This document shows, in pieces, positions 37,451 to 52,960 of a stretch of DNA of 64,000 bases (position 1 is its first letter; each line of letters starts with the position of its first letter). Below the pieces are notes generated by a model, which did not search any database, was not told the DNA's origin, and saw only the letters and a list, made by a program, of their open reading frames with translations. The stretch comes from Sapria himalayana (taxonomy: Eukaryota; Streptophyta; Magnoliopsida; Malpighiales; Rafflesiaceae), in contig JAREIK010014525.1 in NCBI GenBank assembly GCA_029783825.1, positions 124,001 to 188,000 of the forward strand. Reading direction: 5' to 3'. A program made the translations under genes and the position numbers.

Positions 37451-39531
37451 CTTATAGAAAGATAGACAAATAAATAGATAGAAAGATAGATAGATAAATC
37501 GATAGACTGATAGACTAATAGACTGATATACTGATTGATAGATAGAGAGATAGACTCATAGATAGAAAGATTGGTAGACATATTAAGAAATACACAAATA
37601 GATAGAAAGATAAATAGATAGACATGTAGAAAAATAGATAGATAGACATATAGATACTTAGATAAATATATACTTTGAAAAATAGACAGACAAATAGAAA
37701 GATAAATAGATATACAGATAGACAGATGAACAAATAAACAATCAGACAAATAGACAGATAGACAATATATATATAGACATAGAGATAGATAGATAAATAG
37801 ATACTCATATAGACATATAGTCAAAAAGATAAAAAGACTAATTGTAGATAGACAAACAGATAGATATATAGACAAATAGATATATAGATAGAAAAAAGAA
37901 AGATAGATAGATGGACAGAAAGATATATATATAGATAGACAGATAGATAGATAAGTAGACATATAGACAGAAAGACTAATTGATAAATAAATAGACAGAA
38001 ATATAGACAGATAGTCAAAAAGATAGATAGATAGATAAATAGATAGAGATATTAATAGATAGACAAATAGATTGATTGATAGATAGATAGAAAAACAAAT
38101 AGATAGATAAGTAGATAGTGATATATGTACATAGATAGATAAAAAGATAGATAGATAGTCAGATTGATTGATCGAAAAATAGACATATAACTTGTTAAAA
38201 AGATATAAAAATAAAGATATAGATAGATAGTTAGTTAGTTATTTATATAGATTGATAGATAAAAGATATATATAAAGATAGAAAAATAGATAGATAGATA
38301 GATAGATATACATATAAACCAATTGATAGATTTATGGATAGACTGATAGACAATAGGCTGATAGACAAATAGAGATATAAACAAATATTCATATTGACAA
38401 ATAGAAAAATATATAGATAGACAAATAGAAAGATTGATATATAAATAGATAGAAAAATAGATATATAGACAGTTAGAAATATATACAGAGAGACTAATAG
38501 ACAAATTGATAGATAGATAAATAGATAAATATTGATAGAGATAAAAAAACACATAGATAGATAGATATAAAGATAGATAGATAGACAAATATATTGATCG
38601 ATAGTCAGATATATAGATAAATAGGTAGATTGATAGACAGACAAATAAATTGATAGATATATAAACATATAGAAAGATAGTAATATAGAGATATTGACAG
38701 ATAGATAGAGGGATATTTAGATAGAAAGAAAGATAAATAAACTAATAGACTAAGAGAGTCATAGACTCATAGTCAGATAGAGAGATAGATAAATAGATAT
38801 AATGATAAAAAGATAATTAGATAGTTAGATAGATAGATTGGTTGATTGATAGTGAGATTAATAGATAGAGAAAATGACAGATAGATATATATATATTGAC
38901 TGATAGATAGATTGACTAATCCACTAATAGAAAGGTAAATAGATAAATATATATATACAAATAGGCAAATACACATATAGATAGTTTGACATATTGAGAA
39001 ATAGTCAAATAGATATATATATAGATATACATATAGATAGATAGATTGATAGATAGATTGATTGAAAAATAGTTAGATAGACAAATAGACATAAAAACAA
39101 ATAGACACAAAGATAGACTAATTGATAAAAAGGCCAATATGACTGATAGACTAATTGATTTCTAGAGTTATAAAGAAATTGATGGATAGATAGCTAGATA
39201 GATAGACAAATAGATAGATTTTTTATACTAATAGACACATAAAAAAATAGATAGATAGATAGATAGAAAAATAGATAAATAGACAAATATAGTTAGATAG
39301 ATAGATATATAGATAGATTTATAGATAGATAAATAAAGATATAGATAGATAAACTGATAGACAGAAAGATATATTGAGAAATAAACATATAGAGGAAATA
39401 CAAATACATAGATAGATAGATAGACATATAGATAGTTAGAAAGATAGAAATATTAACATATCGACAAAAAGATAGATAAACAAATAGATAGATAGATAGA
39501 TAGATAGATAGACAAATATACATATAGATAA

Positions 39532-39577
<46 letters not shown>

Positions 39578-42500
39578 AGATAAATAGATATACAGATAGA
39601 CAAATAGATAGATAGATTAGATACACATAGAGACAGATTGACTAATAGACTTATATATAGAAATAAAGATAGACAGAAAGAAAGAAATAATGTAATAAAC
39701 ATATATAGATAGATGATTAGTCAAATAGATTAATAGACTAATCGACTAATTTATAGATAAAGAAATAAATAGATAAATAGATAGATATGTAGACAAATTA
39801 ATTACTAAAATAATAGATAGATAAACATTTTAATAAATATTAAAATATACAGATAGATACATAGTCAGATAGAACGATAGAAAAATAGAAAGATAGACAG
39901 ATAAATAGATAGATATATAGATAAATAGACATATAAATAGATCAACATATAGATAGATTCAAGATAGATATAAAGATAGGTAAACAAATAGGCAGACAGA
40001 CAGATAGATAGACAGATAGATAGATCGATAAATAGATATGTATATAAATAGATATAGAAATAGATATATAGACTGAAATATAAATAAATAATTAGATAGA
40101 TAAACACACAGATTGACAGATAAATAGATTGATAGATAGATAGTTATATAGATAGATAGATAGACCAATAGACTCATGGATAGAAAGATAGATAGTAAGA
40201 TTGAGAGATATACAAATAGGCAATTAGAAAAATATACATATAGGTAAATAGATAAATAGACAAAAAATGTTATATATATAGATAGACATTATGACAGATA
40301 GATAGAGAGATAGATAGTTATATAGATAGATATTCTTATAGACAAATAGTTATATTAATAGATATATATATATAAATAGATTGATAGCTAGATAGACAAA
40401 TATATATATACACAAATAGATAAATAGATAGATAGACAGATAGAAAGATAGAGAGAAAGGAAAGCAGTTGATAAATAGATACATAGATGGATAAATATCT
40501 AGATATATAAAATGATACATAGATTGATTGACTTATAGATATATATATATATATATATAGAAATATAGATAGATATAAATAAATAGATTGATGAATTGAC
40601 CGATAGATAGATAAACAGATAGATTCATAGAGAGATTGATAAATAGATTAATTGATTGATAGATAGACAGATTGACTAATAGACAGATAGATCGAGAGAC
40701 TTTTAGACATATAAATAGATAGACAGATAGACATATAGCCAAATTGAAACGTAGACATATAGAAAGATAGTTAGATTTTTAAATAAATAGATAGATAGAT
40801 AATTAAAATGATAGATAGACAAATAAATAGATAGCAGATAGATAGATAGATAAATAGCAAATAGAAAAAAAACAAATTGATAGAAAAATAAATAGACAAC
40901 TAAATAGAAAGAAAGAAAGATAGTCATATAGACTAATAGATAGATGATAGACATAAGGATAGATAGACAAATAGTTAAATAGATATATAGATAGAAAGTT
41001 AGATAAATAGCCAAATGGACAGATAGACAGATTAATAGATAGATAGATAGATAGAAAGATAGATAGAAAGGCAAGTTGACAAATAGACAAATACCTAGAT
41101 AGTAAAAAAGATAGATAGATAAATTGACACATAGTTATATAGACTAATAAATTGATAGATATATAGACAAATAGATAGATAAATCGATAGATAAATAGAT
41201 TTTAGATATATAAATATATATATATATATATAGAAATATAGATAGATAGATAGATATACATTTTTATAGATAAAGAGAGAGAGAGATATAGATATATTGA
41301 TAGATAGACTGATAAATCGATAGACATATAGACAAATAGATAATTAGTCATATATATAATAGTCAGATAGACATATTGATAGGAATACATATAGAAATAT
41401 AGATAGAAAAAGAAATATATAGATAAAAAATAGACAGATAGTCAGATAGATAGACATATAAATAGATAAATAGATATATAGATTGATATAAACATGGATA
41501 AATATATCAATAGAGATATATATATATATATATAGACAATTAGTTAGATAAACCAATAGAAAGATAGATAGATAAAAAAATTGATAGATAGACAATAACA
41601 TAGATATGTAGATAGCCATATAAAAAAATATACAGATAGATAGATATTGAGATAGATAGATATTCTAATAGACAGATATTCAGATAGACATATAGACAGA
41701 AAGACAAACACTTATATAAATAGATAAATAGATAGACAGATATATATATATATATATATAGTTACACAAAAAATAGATAGATAGATATATAAATAAATAG
41801 ATTGATTGACAAATAGATAAATAAACAGATAGAGAGATATAGATGGATAGATAGTTAGATAGATAGTTAATTATATAGAAATATAGATAGATAAATAGAT
41901 TGGTAGATAGACAAATAGAAAGATAGATATACCGAGTGCTAGTCATATAGGTAGATAGACATATAGACCTATATATATATATATGATAGATAGATATACA
42001 AATAGACAAATAGACTTATAGATTGATAGATAGATTGTTAGACAAATTGATAAATATATGGATAGACAAATAGAAAGATAGAAAAATTAACAGATAAAAA
42101 GATAGATTGGTAGATAGATAGTTATTTAAATATATAGATATATAGATAAACAAAAAGAAAGATAGATAGATCGAACCAAAGATAGATTTATAGATAGAAA
42201 GAAAATAAATACAAATATAAATAGTTAGATAGACTGATAGACTAAATATATAGATATGTAGAAAGATAGATAGACATGTAGACAAATAGAAAGATAAATA
42301 GTAGAAAAATAACCAGATAGTAAGATAGACAGATAGGCAGATATATTAATAGATAGATAGAAAGATAGATAGATAGATAGATAAACAAATAGAAAAATAA
42401 ACAAATCAACATATCGATTATATATAGATAAATAGATAGATAGACAAATAAAAAGATAGATAGATAAACATTAAGACATATAAAAAAATAGATATTTTGA

Positions 42501-43570
42501 GAGAGAGATAGATAGATAGAAAAATAAATACATACATAGAAAATAAAATAAAGAGATAAATAAATAGACTGATAGACATATAGACAAATGGACAGAAAGA
42601 AAGATAGATAGATAGTTTGATAGATATAAAAAATAAATAGATATATAGAATTATAACAATATAGACAAATAGATAGATAGATCAATAGATAGATAGACAA
42701 ATAGCAAAATAGTTAGATAGATAGATCGATTGATATATAGAGAGATAGTTATAAATATAGGTAAATTGATGGATAAGTAAATATAAAGCTAGATAGATAA
42801 ATAGAATGATATATTGAGAAATAGATAAATAGTCATTTAGATAGATAGACAGATAGATAGAAAGAAAAATAAATAAATAAAAAGATAGAGAAATAAATAG
42901 AGAGATATATAGATAGAAAAATAGACAAATATATAGATAGATAGATTTATCAATAGATTTATAGATAAAAATATAGCCAAATAGGCATATAGATAGATAC
43001 ACAAAAAGATAGATATTTAGATTGATAAAGATATAAATTTACAGATAGATAATTAGATAGATAGATAGATAGATAGACAGATAGATAGATAGATAGACAG
43101 ATAGATAGAAAGATAAATAAATTCATAGATAGATGGACATAGAGATTGGTAGATAGATTGTAAACCCCTAGTTTCTATCTAAAATCTTTTAGTGTTAAAA
43201 GATGGATTAGAAACGTAAAATAAATCTCTACATTAGATTAATTAAATCTCATGGTATTAGAGAATTATATATTTAAGGTTGACGATTAGTAATAACATCC
43301 CGTTCCGAGAGAGTATATAGTACATGATGTTGTAGGGGCATATAAGAGCACTAAGTGTCCCAATGTAATATTTTGGAGATGAAATTAGGAAATAATAAAT
43401 TACAGAATCCAGAATTTTGGTGCTAGTACAAGGGTACCATTGTAATAGACCATAAAAGACATGTAAGTTATAAAACAAGTAGAGATGAGCCATAATAGAA
43501 ATAAAACAAGTTACAATTTCAATATAAAAAAAAATTAAGGGCCAACTTGAAAATTGGAAAATTTTGAGGC

Positions 43571-43578
43571 TATAAATA
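43571..43578 (+). promoter_or_regulatory. TATA box of the candidate LTR
   Basis: TATAAATA, followed after about 30 bases by a region like a transcript start and leader (CAAAATCAGATTTTGGTCTC, then CT-rich sequence at 43700-43760). Confidence 0.55.
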
Positions 43579-44884
43579 GCCATGAAACAAACCAAAATCA
43601 GATTTTGGTCTCATTTGGTTAGGGCAAAATCGTAGAGGGAGGAGAATAGAGGAAAGATGAGCAAGAAAGAAGAAGATGAAGACTGCCCCTTTCCAGCCCA
43701 TCCAAGCCTCAAATCTTCTCTTTGAACCCTCTCCCAACTCTCTCTCAACTCTCTAAGTCAAGAACCAAGTAAGAAATTGGCTCATTCTCCCTTTTCTTTG
43801 CTGGAATTTCCAGCAATATTGCTGAATTTGTTGTATGTTGTTGGGTGTTTTGCACTAGAAATGGTATCAAAACCTAGGTGATTGACATATAAACTTAGAG
43901 GTTGTGTTTTTGGATGTAAATGGTAGATTAGGGTTTGATTTATGGGCTGTTATAGGCTTGAGAATTATTGAAACGAAAATTTGTTTTTTTCACACACACA
44001 ACCTAGTTGATGAAAGATTTGAGTGAATTGTTAGTGTTCAAATGAACAAGTAATGTTTATATGTGTGTTATGAACATATTAGACAGTAAATAAGCTCTGA
44101 AATTTAGAGGGTTTGAAACCAAGTTTGAGCATAGAAAAAAAATAAAAGAGAATGTTGGGGTTTTGAAGGTATTGATGTCAAAATTTTTGAAAAACCCCTG
44201 TTTTTGTTTTGGCTATAAATTAAGTTAGAATCATCCAAATGAATTGATTCCAATTGGTAAAGAACCATAAGAGATAGGGATAAAAATGCATAGAAGGGAC
44301 CAAGAGCAAACTGTAGCTCTAAGGCTCCCAAATATGGACTGAAAGGTGAACTCGTGTAGCTCACTGATTTTGCTATGTTCTGAGTATGGTTGTAGTGTTT
44401 TTGTCATAAGTGGAGTTTCACTCATTCAAATTGACTGATTCAAAATTCTGAGTAAAATAGACTTCTAGGGGAATAAGTTATATGAAAAAAGTTTAAGCAA
44501 ATTTTAAACCCCGAGTGCCCAAAATTATTTCCAAGTAGAGCTATGTGCAAATTCTGTTCTGCAAATTTGAGAATTTAAATTGTTTTCACTAGTAATGATG
44601 AGGAATATTGTGTAGGTAATGGGCAGGGGAGCGACGTCCACGAGCCTTGTAGAAAAGCTTGACGGGGAGTGATGCGGCTTCGAGGTAAGTGGTTCTCCAC
44701 TTAAAATCCTTTCCAATTCCATGTAATTGGTTGATGTTGGTAATGAATATTGTAGTTAAGTAATCTAAAAAGACAATATTTGAAAAGAGAGTTTTAGAAG
44801 TTTCAAAATGAGTTAGATTTGTGATTTTAACATTAAGTAAATGTAGTTTTAAAACTCATATATTTTCTTTAAGATATAATGAGA

Positions 44885-45215
44885 TTTAGCGTTATGTGAC
44901 GATGCAGTAAATTCCGTCCGTAGTCGCTCACAATAGAGAAAAGTTAGTGTTATGTGACGATGCAGTAAATTCCATCCGTAGTCGCTCACAATAGAGAAAA
45001 GTTAGCACTATGTGACGAAGCAGACAATTCCACACGTAGTTGGCTAATTGTATAGTTTGGCACTACGTGGCGATGCAGTAAATTCCGCTCGTAGTTGCCC
45101 AGAGTTTTAGCACTACAATTGCGATGCAGTAAATTCCGTATTGTAGTTGCTCAGTGATAACCTTTAGCGCCCTACGTACGATGCAGTAAATTCCGTAACG
45201 TAGTGGTTGAGATGA
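44885..45215 (+). repeat. Six tandem copies of a hairpin-forming unit (51-58 bp)
   Basis: The core GATGCAGTAAATTCC starts at 44901, 44959, (variant) 45017, 45072, 45123 and 45180. Arms on both sides of the constant core pair with each other, and the pairs change together between copies: CTACG/CGTAG (copy 4), CTACAAT/ATTGTAG (copy 5), CTACGT/ACGTAG (copy 6), and TTATG or CTATG with CGTAG using G-U pairs (copies 1-3). Inner pairs GACG/CGTC, GCG/CGC and ACG/CGT also covary. The loop ATGCAGTAAATTC is constant except in copy 3. Confidence 0.88.
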
Positions 45216-45932
45216 CTTAGTAAGATTCACGTTGGCGTTAGTTTTAAATTGCCCGTGATGGTTAAAATAATTAAGGGATATACATAAGGTTTTTGAAAGA
45301 AATCATAAGACAAATGATAAATTGTCATGTTAGCATATGTGATATATATTTTCGTTGCACTAACTTGTTTGTTCATTTTGTAGCTAATTATATTCCATTG
45401 TGTGCTATCGAGGATGACTAGACGTCATCATTTTGTTTTCTATATAGGTGGGCGACTTATGACCTATGATGTAAAACTTTTTGTATGAGATGGATATGTA
45501 ATTGAACAATACATGTTTAGATTTTGAAATTTATATATTTGTAAATATTCATGCATTTCATGTTTAGATTTTGGTTTATAAAAAGAAAATTTAATTTTTG
45601 AGTTGAAATGAGTAAACCTACCTTAGAAAGTGAGGGTTCACTTCTCGGATTTCTTCGATCCGACAAGTTGGTTTCGAGCAGTCCGTTGAAGTGCCCGACA
45701 GGATCCTCCAGATAAGAGTTTAGATAAGGTCTGAGAAGGGTCTTGTCTCAAATAGATAGATAGATAGATAGATAGCTTTATAGATAGACAGATAGACAGA
45801 TAAAGTAATAGATAGAAAGATTGATAGATTGATAGACTGAAAGATAGTAAGATAGATAAATAGATAGATATATAGATAGACTGATATATAGATAAAGTTA
45901 TAGACAAATAGATAGATAGATACATAAATAGA

Positions 45933-46004
<72 letters not shown>

Positions 46005-48479
46005 TACAGAATATAGATAGAAATAAATAAAGATTGATAGATAGACATATAGATAGATAGATAGATGATAGATAGATAAACAAATAGAAGTTGAACAAAT
46101 ATATAGATATATATATAAAGATATAGACTGATAGACTTATTTATAGATATACAATTAGATATATAGACACATAGATAGATAGATTGGAAAATAGAAAGAT
46201 AGATAGAAATATATATATATATATATATATAAGTGTGTGTGTGTGTAGAAGGATAGATAGATAGTTAGATGAAGAGATAGATACACATATAGACATATAG
46301 ATATATAGATAGATAGATAGAAAGATAGATAGATAGATAGATAAATAAATAGATAGAGAGGCAGAGAGATAGATAGATAGATAGACCGATAGAGATATTG
46401 ACAAAAAGTATGATAGATAGATAGAAAAATTGAAAGATAGATAGAATATTAGATAGAAAGATAAATAAAAAAAATAGATAGATAGATAGATAGACTGATA
46501 GACTGATAGAAAGATTTAGAGAAAGATAGTTAGACAAATAGACAGATAGATAGCTAGATGAAGAGTTTTGTAGATAGATAGATAGACTTACAGACATATA
46601 GATAAATTGATAGGCATATAGACATATACACAAATAGATAGAGAGATGGATAAACATATAGACAGATATACAAATAGAAAAATAAACCAATAGAGAGATA
46701 GATAAAAAGACATATAGACAAAGCGACAAATAATAGTGAGAAAGATTGAGTAATATGCTAATATATAGATAGAAAAATAGGTATATAGATAGATAAACAA
46801 CATATAGACATATAGATATATAAATAAATAGATAGAAAGATTGATTGATTGATCGATAGACTGATAGACTAGTTGACTAATAGACTGATATATAGAATGA
46901 GAGATAGACAAATAGACAGATAGAAAGAAAGATAGAAATAAAGATAGACAAATAGATCGATAGAGATATTGATAGATAGGCTTATAGACTTATAGAGAGA
47001 TAGATATATAGACAGATAAAATTATATACAAATAGACAAATATACAGATAGATAGCTAAATAAATAAAAAAATAGAAAGATAAACAAATAGATATATAGA
47101 CACATGGGCAGATAGATAGAAAGACAGATAGATAGATAGACAGGTAGATAGATAGACATATATATAGTTAAAAATATTGATATATTGATATATAGATAGA
47201 AAGAAATATATATATATATATAACTAGAATGGAAGAAAAATAGATAAATATATAAATAGATTTATAAATAGAAAAATAAATAGAGAGACAGATAAATAAA
47301 TATATATATATATATATATATATACACAAATAGACAGACAGATAGATAGATAGATAGATAGATAGATAGGCAGATAGATCGAGATATATAGACAAAATGA
47401 TAGATTGATAGACAAACAGATAGATAAATAGATAGATAGATAAAAAAGATAGAGAGAAAGATTGATAGATATTTAGATATATAAATATATTGATTGATAA
47501 ATTGACTGATAGATAGATAGATAGTTTGACATTTACATAGATAGAAAGATAGACAAATAGGTACATATATAGATAATCAGATAGACCTATAGCTAGATAA
47601 AGAGATACTCATATAGAAACATAGACAGATATATAGATTGATAGATAGACAAGTAAACAAAGAAAGATAAATACATATATAGATAGTCATATATATAGAT
47701 ATATAGTTAGACTAATAGACAGATAAAGATAAATAGATATAAAATAAATAAATATATAGATAGACAAGTAGATAAATAGATAGATAGATAGGCAGACATA
47801 TACATAGACAAATAGACAAATAAGCAAATAGACAGACAGATAGACAGATAGATAGATAGATATGTAGATAGGTAGATTGCTAGAAAGACATATAAATAGA
47901 TAAATAGATAGATAGATAGATAGACAAACACACAGATATATTGATAGATTGGTATATTTATAGACAAATAGACAGATATATATATATATATATCTGTCTA
48001 TATATATATATACCCACAATTAGATAGATAGAGAGATATATAGGAAAATAAATAGATAGAAAGATAGATGGTAGATATATAAATAGTTAAACAGAAAGAA
48101 AGAAAGATACATAGATAGATAGTCAGAAAGATAGATAAACGGATAGACAAATATGTGGATAAAGAGACAAAAATATTGATAAAAAGATAAAAAACAATAG
48201 ATAGAAAAATAGAGAAATAGATGGATATACAAATAGATAGATTGATTGTTTAATAGATAGATTAAAATATAGCCAAATAGGTATATAGGTAGATAGATTG
48301 ATTGATTGATTTATTTATTCATAGAATAATAGATAGATAGATAATTAGATAGATAGATTGTTTTGTAGATAGACAGATATATTGATATATTGATAAACAT
48401 ATAAATAGATAGATAGATTGATTGATTGATAAAAATATAGATAGATAGATTGATAGAAAGATATATAGATTGATATATA

Positions 48480-49063
48480 GACGGATAAATAGATAGATAG
48501 ATGGACAGATAGATAGATAGATAGAAAGGTAGAGAGATAGACAAATAGACATATAGATTTTTAGACAGATAGAAAGAAAGATTGATAGATTGATTCATTT
48601 ATAGATTGATAGAAAGACAAATTGATAGGTAGATTGATAGATTCGTAGATAGATAGATTGCTATACATATTGACATTAAGATAGATACCTAGATAGAATG
48701 ATTGTTAGATAGTCAGATAAATAGTGAGGTAGATAGATATATATGATAGTTAAATAGTTAGAAAGAAAGGCATATAGATAGAAAGATAAATTGATAGATA
48801 TGATCGTTAGATAGTATAAAGATAGACATATAGATATTAAGATAAATAGATAGATAGAGAAATTGATAGATTGATAGATAGTCACATAGGTAGATAGTCA
48901 AATATACATAGAGACAGATAAACATATAGATAGATAGATAGATAGACAAATAGAGTAATATATAGATTTGTCAAATAGACAGATAGAAAATAGATTAATA
49001 GACATATAGATAGAAATACATATAGATAGATAGGCAGATATATTTATAAATAAAAAAATATAA

Positions 49064-49110
<47 letters not shown>

Positions 49111-49362
49111 TATACACAGATAAATAAGTAGATAGATATAAAGATAGATAGATAGATAGATAGATAGAGAGATAGATAGATAGATATATAAATAGCCATA
49201 TAGATTGATTGATTGATTGATGAAAGATAGATAAACATATAGACAGATAGATAGATAGATAGATACACAGATATAAATATTGATAGATAGATGGATAAAT
49301 AGATAGATAGCTAGAAAGGTAGAGGGATAGAAAAATAGACAGAGAGATTTTTTGACAGATAC

Positions 49363-49400
<38 letters not shown>

Positions 49401-49900
49401 TGATTGATTGATTGATTCATTGAAAGATTGATAGAAAGACAAATAGATAAGTAGATTGATAGATTGATATAATGATAGACTTTAAGATAGATACATATAT
49501 AGAACAATTGTAAGTTAGTTAAATAGATAGAGAGTTAGATAGATATATATGATAGTTAGATAGTTTGAAAGATATACATATAGATAGAAAGATAAATAGA
49601 TAGATATGACAATTAGATAGTTCGTAAGATGGACAGATAAATATAAATATAAATAGATAGATAAATAAATTGATAGATTTATAGATAGGCACATAGATAG
49701 ATAGACACATATACATATAGAGAGATAGACATATAGATATATATATAGACAGATAGATTAATAGATAGATTTGACAAATAGACTGATAGAAAAATAGATT
49801 AATAGACATATAGATAGAAATATATATAGATAAATAGGTAGATATATTGATAGATATAAAAAAATATAGATATATATATATAGATATATACATAAATAAA
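48480..49900 (+). repeat. Two-copy higher-order repeat of about 0.8 kb in the GATA array
   Basis: AGAAAGGTAGAG at 48522 and 49313 (offset 791), GATAGAAAGACAAAT at 48608 and 49430 (822), AGATAGATATATATGATAGT at 48731 and 49537 (806), AATAGATTAATAGACATATA at 48989 and 49793 (804). Order and spacing are kept. Confidence 0.82.
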
Positions 49901-51795
49901 TAAATAGATAGATATGAAGATAGACAGATAAAGAGATAGATAGGTAGATAGATATATAATTATTTAGATTGACAGTTATATATATATACAGCTATGCATA
50001 AAGATAGATAGACAAATAGATTAATAGATTGAAAGACTAATAGAAAGATAGATAGATAGACAGATAGACAAATAGACAAATAAATAGATAAAAAGATTGA
50101 TAGATTGTTATATAGAAAAATAAATAGATAGATAGACAAATAAATAGATAGATTAACAAATATATAGATAGATAGACAGATATATAGATAGATATATAGA
50201 CAGATATATAGACACATAGACCAATAGATAGATATACAGATATACATATAAAGAGATATATTGATAGCTAGAATGAAAGAAAGATATATATATATAAATA
50301 GATAGATATATAGACAAATATGACTAATAGGTTGATAAATTAATAGATGGATATGGAGATAGAAAGTTTGATAAATAAATTAACAAATTGATATATAGAC
50401 ATATAGATAGTTAAATAGATGAAATATAGACACATAAATATATAGACACATTGACAAAGAGACAAATGGACAGATATATATAGATAGATAGATTGACAAA
50501 TAGATAGATAGATAGACATTTATACATATAATTAGATAGATAGATTAACATATAAATAAATATACATATAAATGAATAGTTAGAATAATAGATAGATAGA
50601 TGGACAGATAGACAGATAGACAGATATATATACACATAGATTGACAGACAGATAGATAGATAGATTGATTGATTGAAAAATAGACAAATAGATAGATAAT
50701 CAGATAAATTGATAGATAGCTAGATAGACATATAAATAGATAAAGAGATAGAAAGATTGTTAAATAGATAGATATGCATATAGAAAAATAAATAAATCAA
50801 AATATATACAGATAGATAGATAGACATATAGACAAATAAATAGATCGATATATACATTGACTTATACACTAATAGACTCATAGACTTATAGAGAGATATA
50901 TAGAAAATCAAAGAGATAAATAACCACATAGATAGATATATATATATATAGACAAATAGATAATAAGATACACACAAACACACGCACACACACACACACA
51001 GATAGATAATTAAACAATATATAGTTATATTAAAAGATCTAAGGATAGATAGATATATAGATGAATAGAGAGATTAATAGATAGATAGATATATAGTCAG
51101 ATATATATATATATATTGACATATATATAGATACATAGAGAAAATAGAGATAGATAGATAGATCGATCGATAAGCTGATATACTAAAATACTCATAGACT
51201 GATAGATAGATTGTGATATAGATTTATAGAAAGGCATAATTACAATTATAAAAATAGAGAGATAGAAAGATAGATAGATAAAGAGATAGATAGACAGATA
51301 TATAAAGAGATAGAGAGTTAGATAGATAGACTGATAGATACATAAATAGATATATAGACTGAATAAAGACAAACAGATAGATATATAGATAAATAGTTAT
51401 ATAGATAAACATTTAAACATAAAAAAAATATACAAATAGATTGATAACAATAAATAGATATAGAGATAGACATATAAAAAGATTTACAAATAAAGAAATC
51501 GATAGATATACAAGTAGATAGATTGATAGAGATAGATAGACAGATAAAGTGATAAATAGATAAACAGATTACTATATAGAGATATAGACATATAGATAGA
51601 CAAATAGATAGATAGATAGATAGATAAAAAAATAAATAGATAAACAGATTACTAGACAGAGATATAAACATATAGATAGACAAATAGATAGATAGATAGA
51701 TAGACAGATATAGAATAGATAGATAGATAGAAAGATATAAAATTAGAAAGATAGATATATATATAAAGAAAGATAAATAGAAAGATATATAGATA

Positions 51796-51797
<2 letters not shown>

Positions 51798-51844
<47 letters not shown>
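51798..51844. repeat. AT dinucleotide run, 47 bp
   Basis: The longest pure AT run in the window, inside GATA block 4. Confidence 0.95.
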
Positions 51845-51848
<4 letters not shown>

Positions 51849-52926
51849 TAAACACAATTAGATTGACAGGTACATAAGCATATACATAGATAGATATATA
51901 GGTAGTAAGATAGACAGATAGTCCATTTAGATAGATAAATGAATAGATAAATAGATATATAGATAGACAGATAGATAGTAAGATAGATAGATAGATAGAG
52001 AGATAGATAGATAGGCAGAATGATTGATAGATAGATAGATAAATAGATAGAATGATAGAAAGATAGACAAATAGACAGATAGATAAATAAATAGATATAC
52101 AGATAAACAGATAGTTAGATTAAGAGATAGACAAGTACACATAAAAAAATAGATAGATAGATAGACAGACTAACACATTCACAAATTGATATATATATTG
52201 GTATACAAATAAATTGATATACTGATGGATAGACAGACAGACATACATACAGATAGATAGATAGATATATAGTAGATACACAAATATGACTAATAGATTG
52301 ATAGACTTAAAGATAGATAGAAAGATAAACAGATAGATAAATAAACATATAGTTATTTTGATAGATAGACAGACAGATATATAGATAATTAGACTAATAT
52401 ATAAAAAGATGGGCGGATAGATAGACAAATAGATATATATAGATATTTAGACTAATAGACAAAAAGATTGGCTGATAGATAGACAGATTGACATATAGAC
52501 AGATCTATAGAAATATAAATAGATAGATAGATAAACAAATATTCAGATAGACACATAGATAGATAGACATGTAGAGAAATACACATATAAAAAATAGATA
52601 GATTGATAAATAGACAGAAAGATAGACAGATAGAAATATAGATAGAGAAATATATAGATAGATCAATAAATAGATAGATCAATAAATAGATAGATAGGCA
52701 GATAAATAAATAGGCATATAGACACAAACTGATAGATAGATTAATAGATAGATATATAAAAAGATGGACATATAGAAAGAAAGATATATATAGATATATA
52801 AATATAAATATAAATAAATAGACATATAGACACATAGAATAATAAACATATAGAAAAATAGATAGATAGATAGATACATAGACTGATAAACTAATTGACT
52901 GATAGACTTATAAAGAGATAGACATA

Positions 52927-52960
<34 letters not shown>

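Larger units (their letters stand above)
29520..43158 (+). repeat. Degenerate GATA array, block 3 (13.6 kb)
   Basis: The longest uninterrupted block. It has the same orientation and the same GACA/GAAA/GATT variants as the others. AT dinucleotide runs are scattered through it, for example 31794-31825, 36612-36654 and 39538-39562. The minus-strand open frames reach about 300 codons of Ser-Ile-Tyr-Leu repeats, which is expected for a repeat whose complement lacks stop codons. No gene was seen. Confidence 0.95.
43159..45750 (+). mobile_element. Candidate solo LTR (about 2.6 kb) inserted in the GATA array
   Basis: A single block of unrelated DNA flanked on both sides by array. It begins TGTAAACC and ends GTCTCA, so it has TG...CA ends. 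It contains a TATA box with a pyrimidine-rich leader downstream and no coding frames, as expected for an LTR. A target duplication cannot be read because the flank is ATAG repeat on both sides. Short frames at 43257-43595 and 44104-44722 have no known motif. A non-autonomous element of another kind is possible. Confidence 0.45.
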
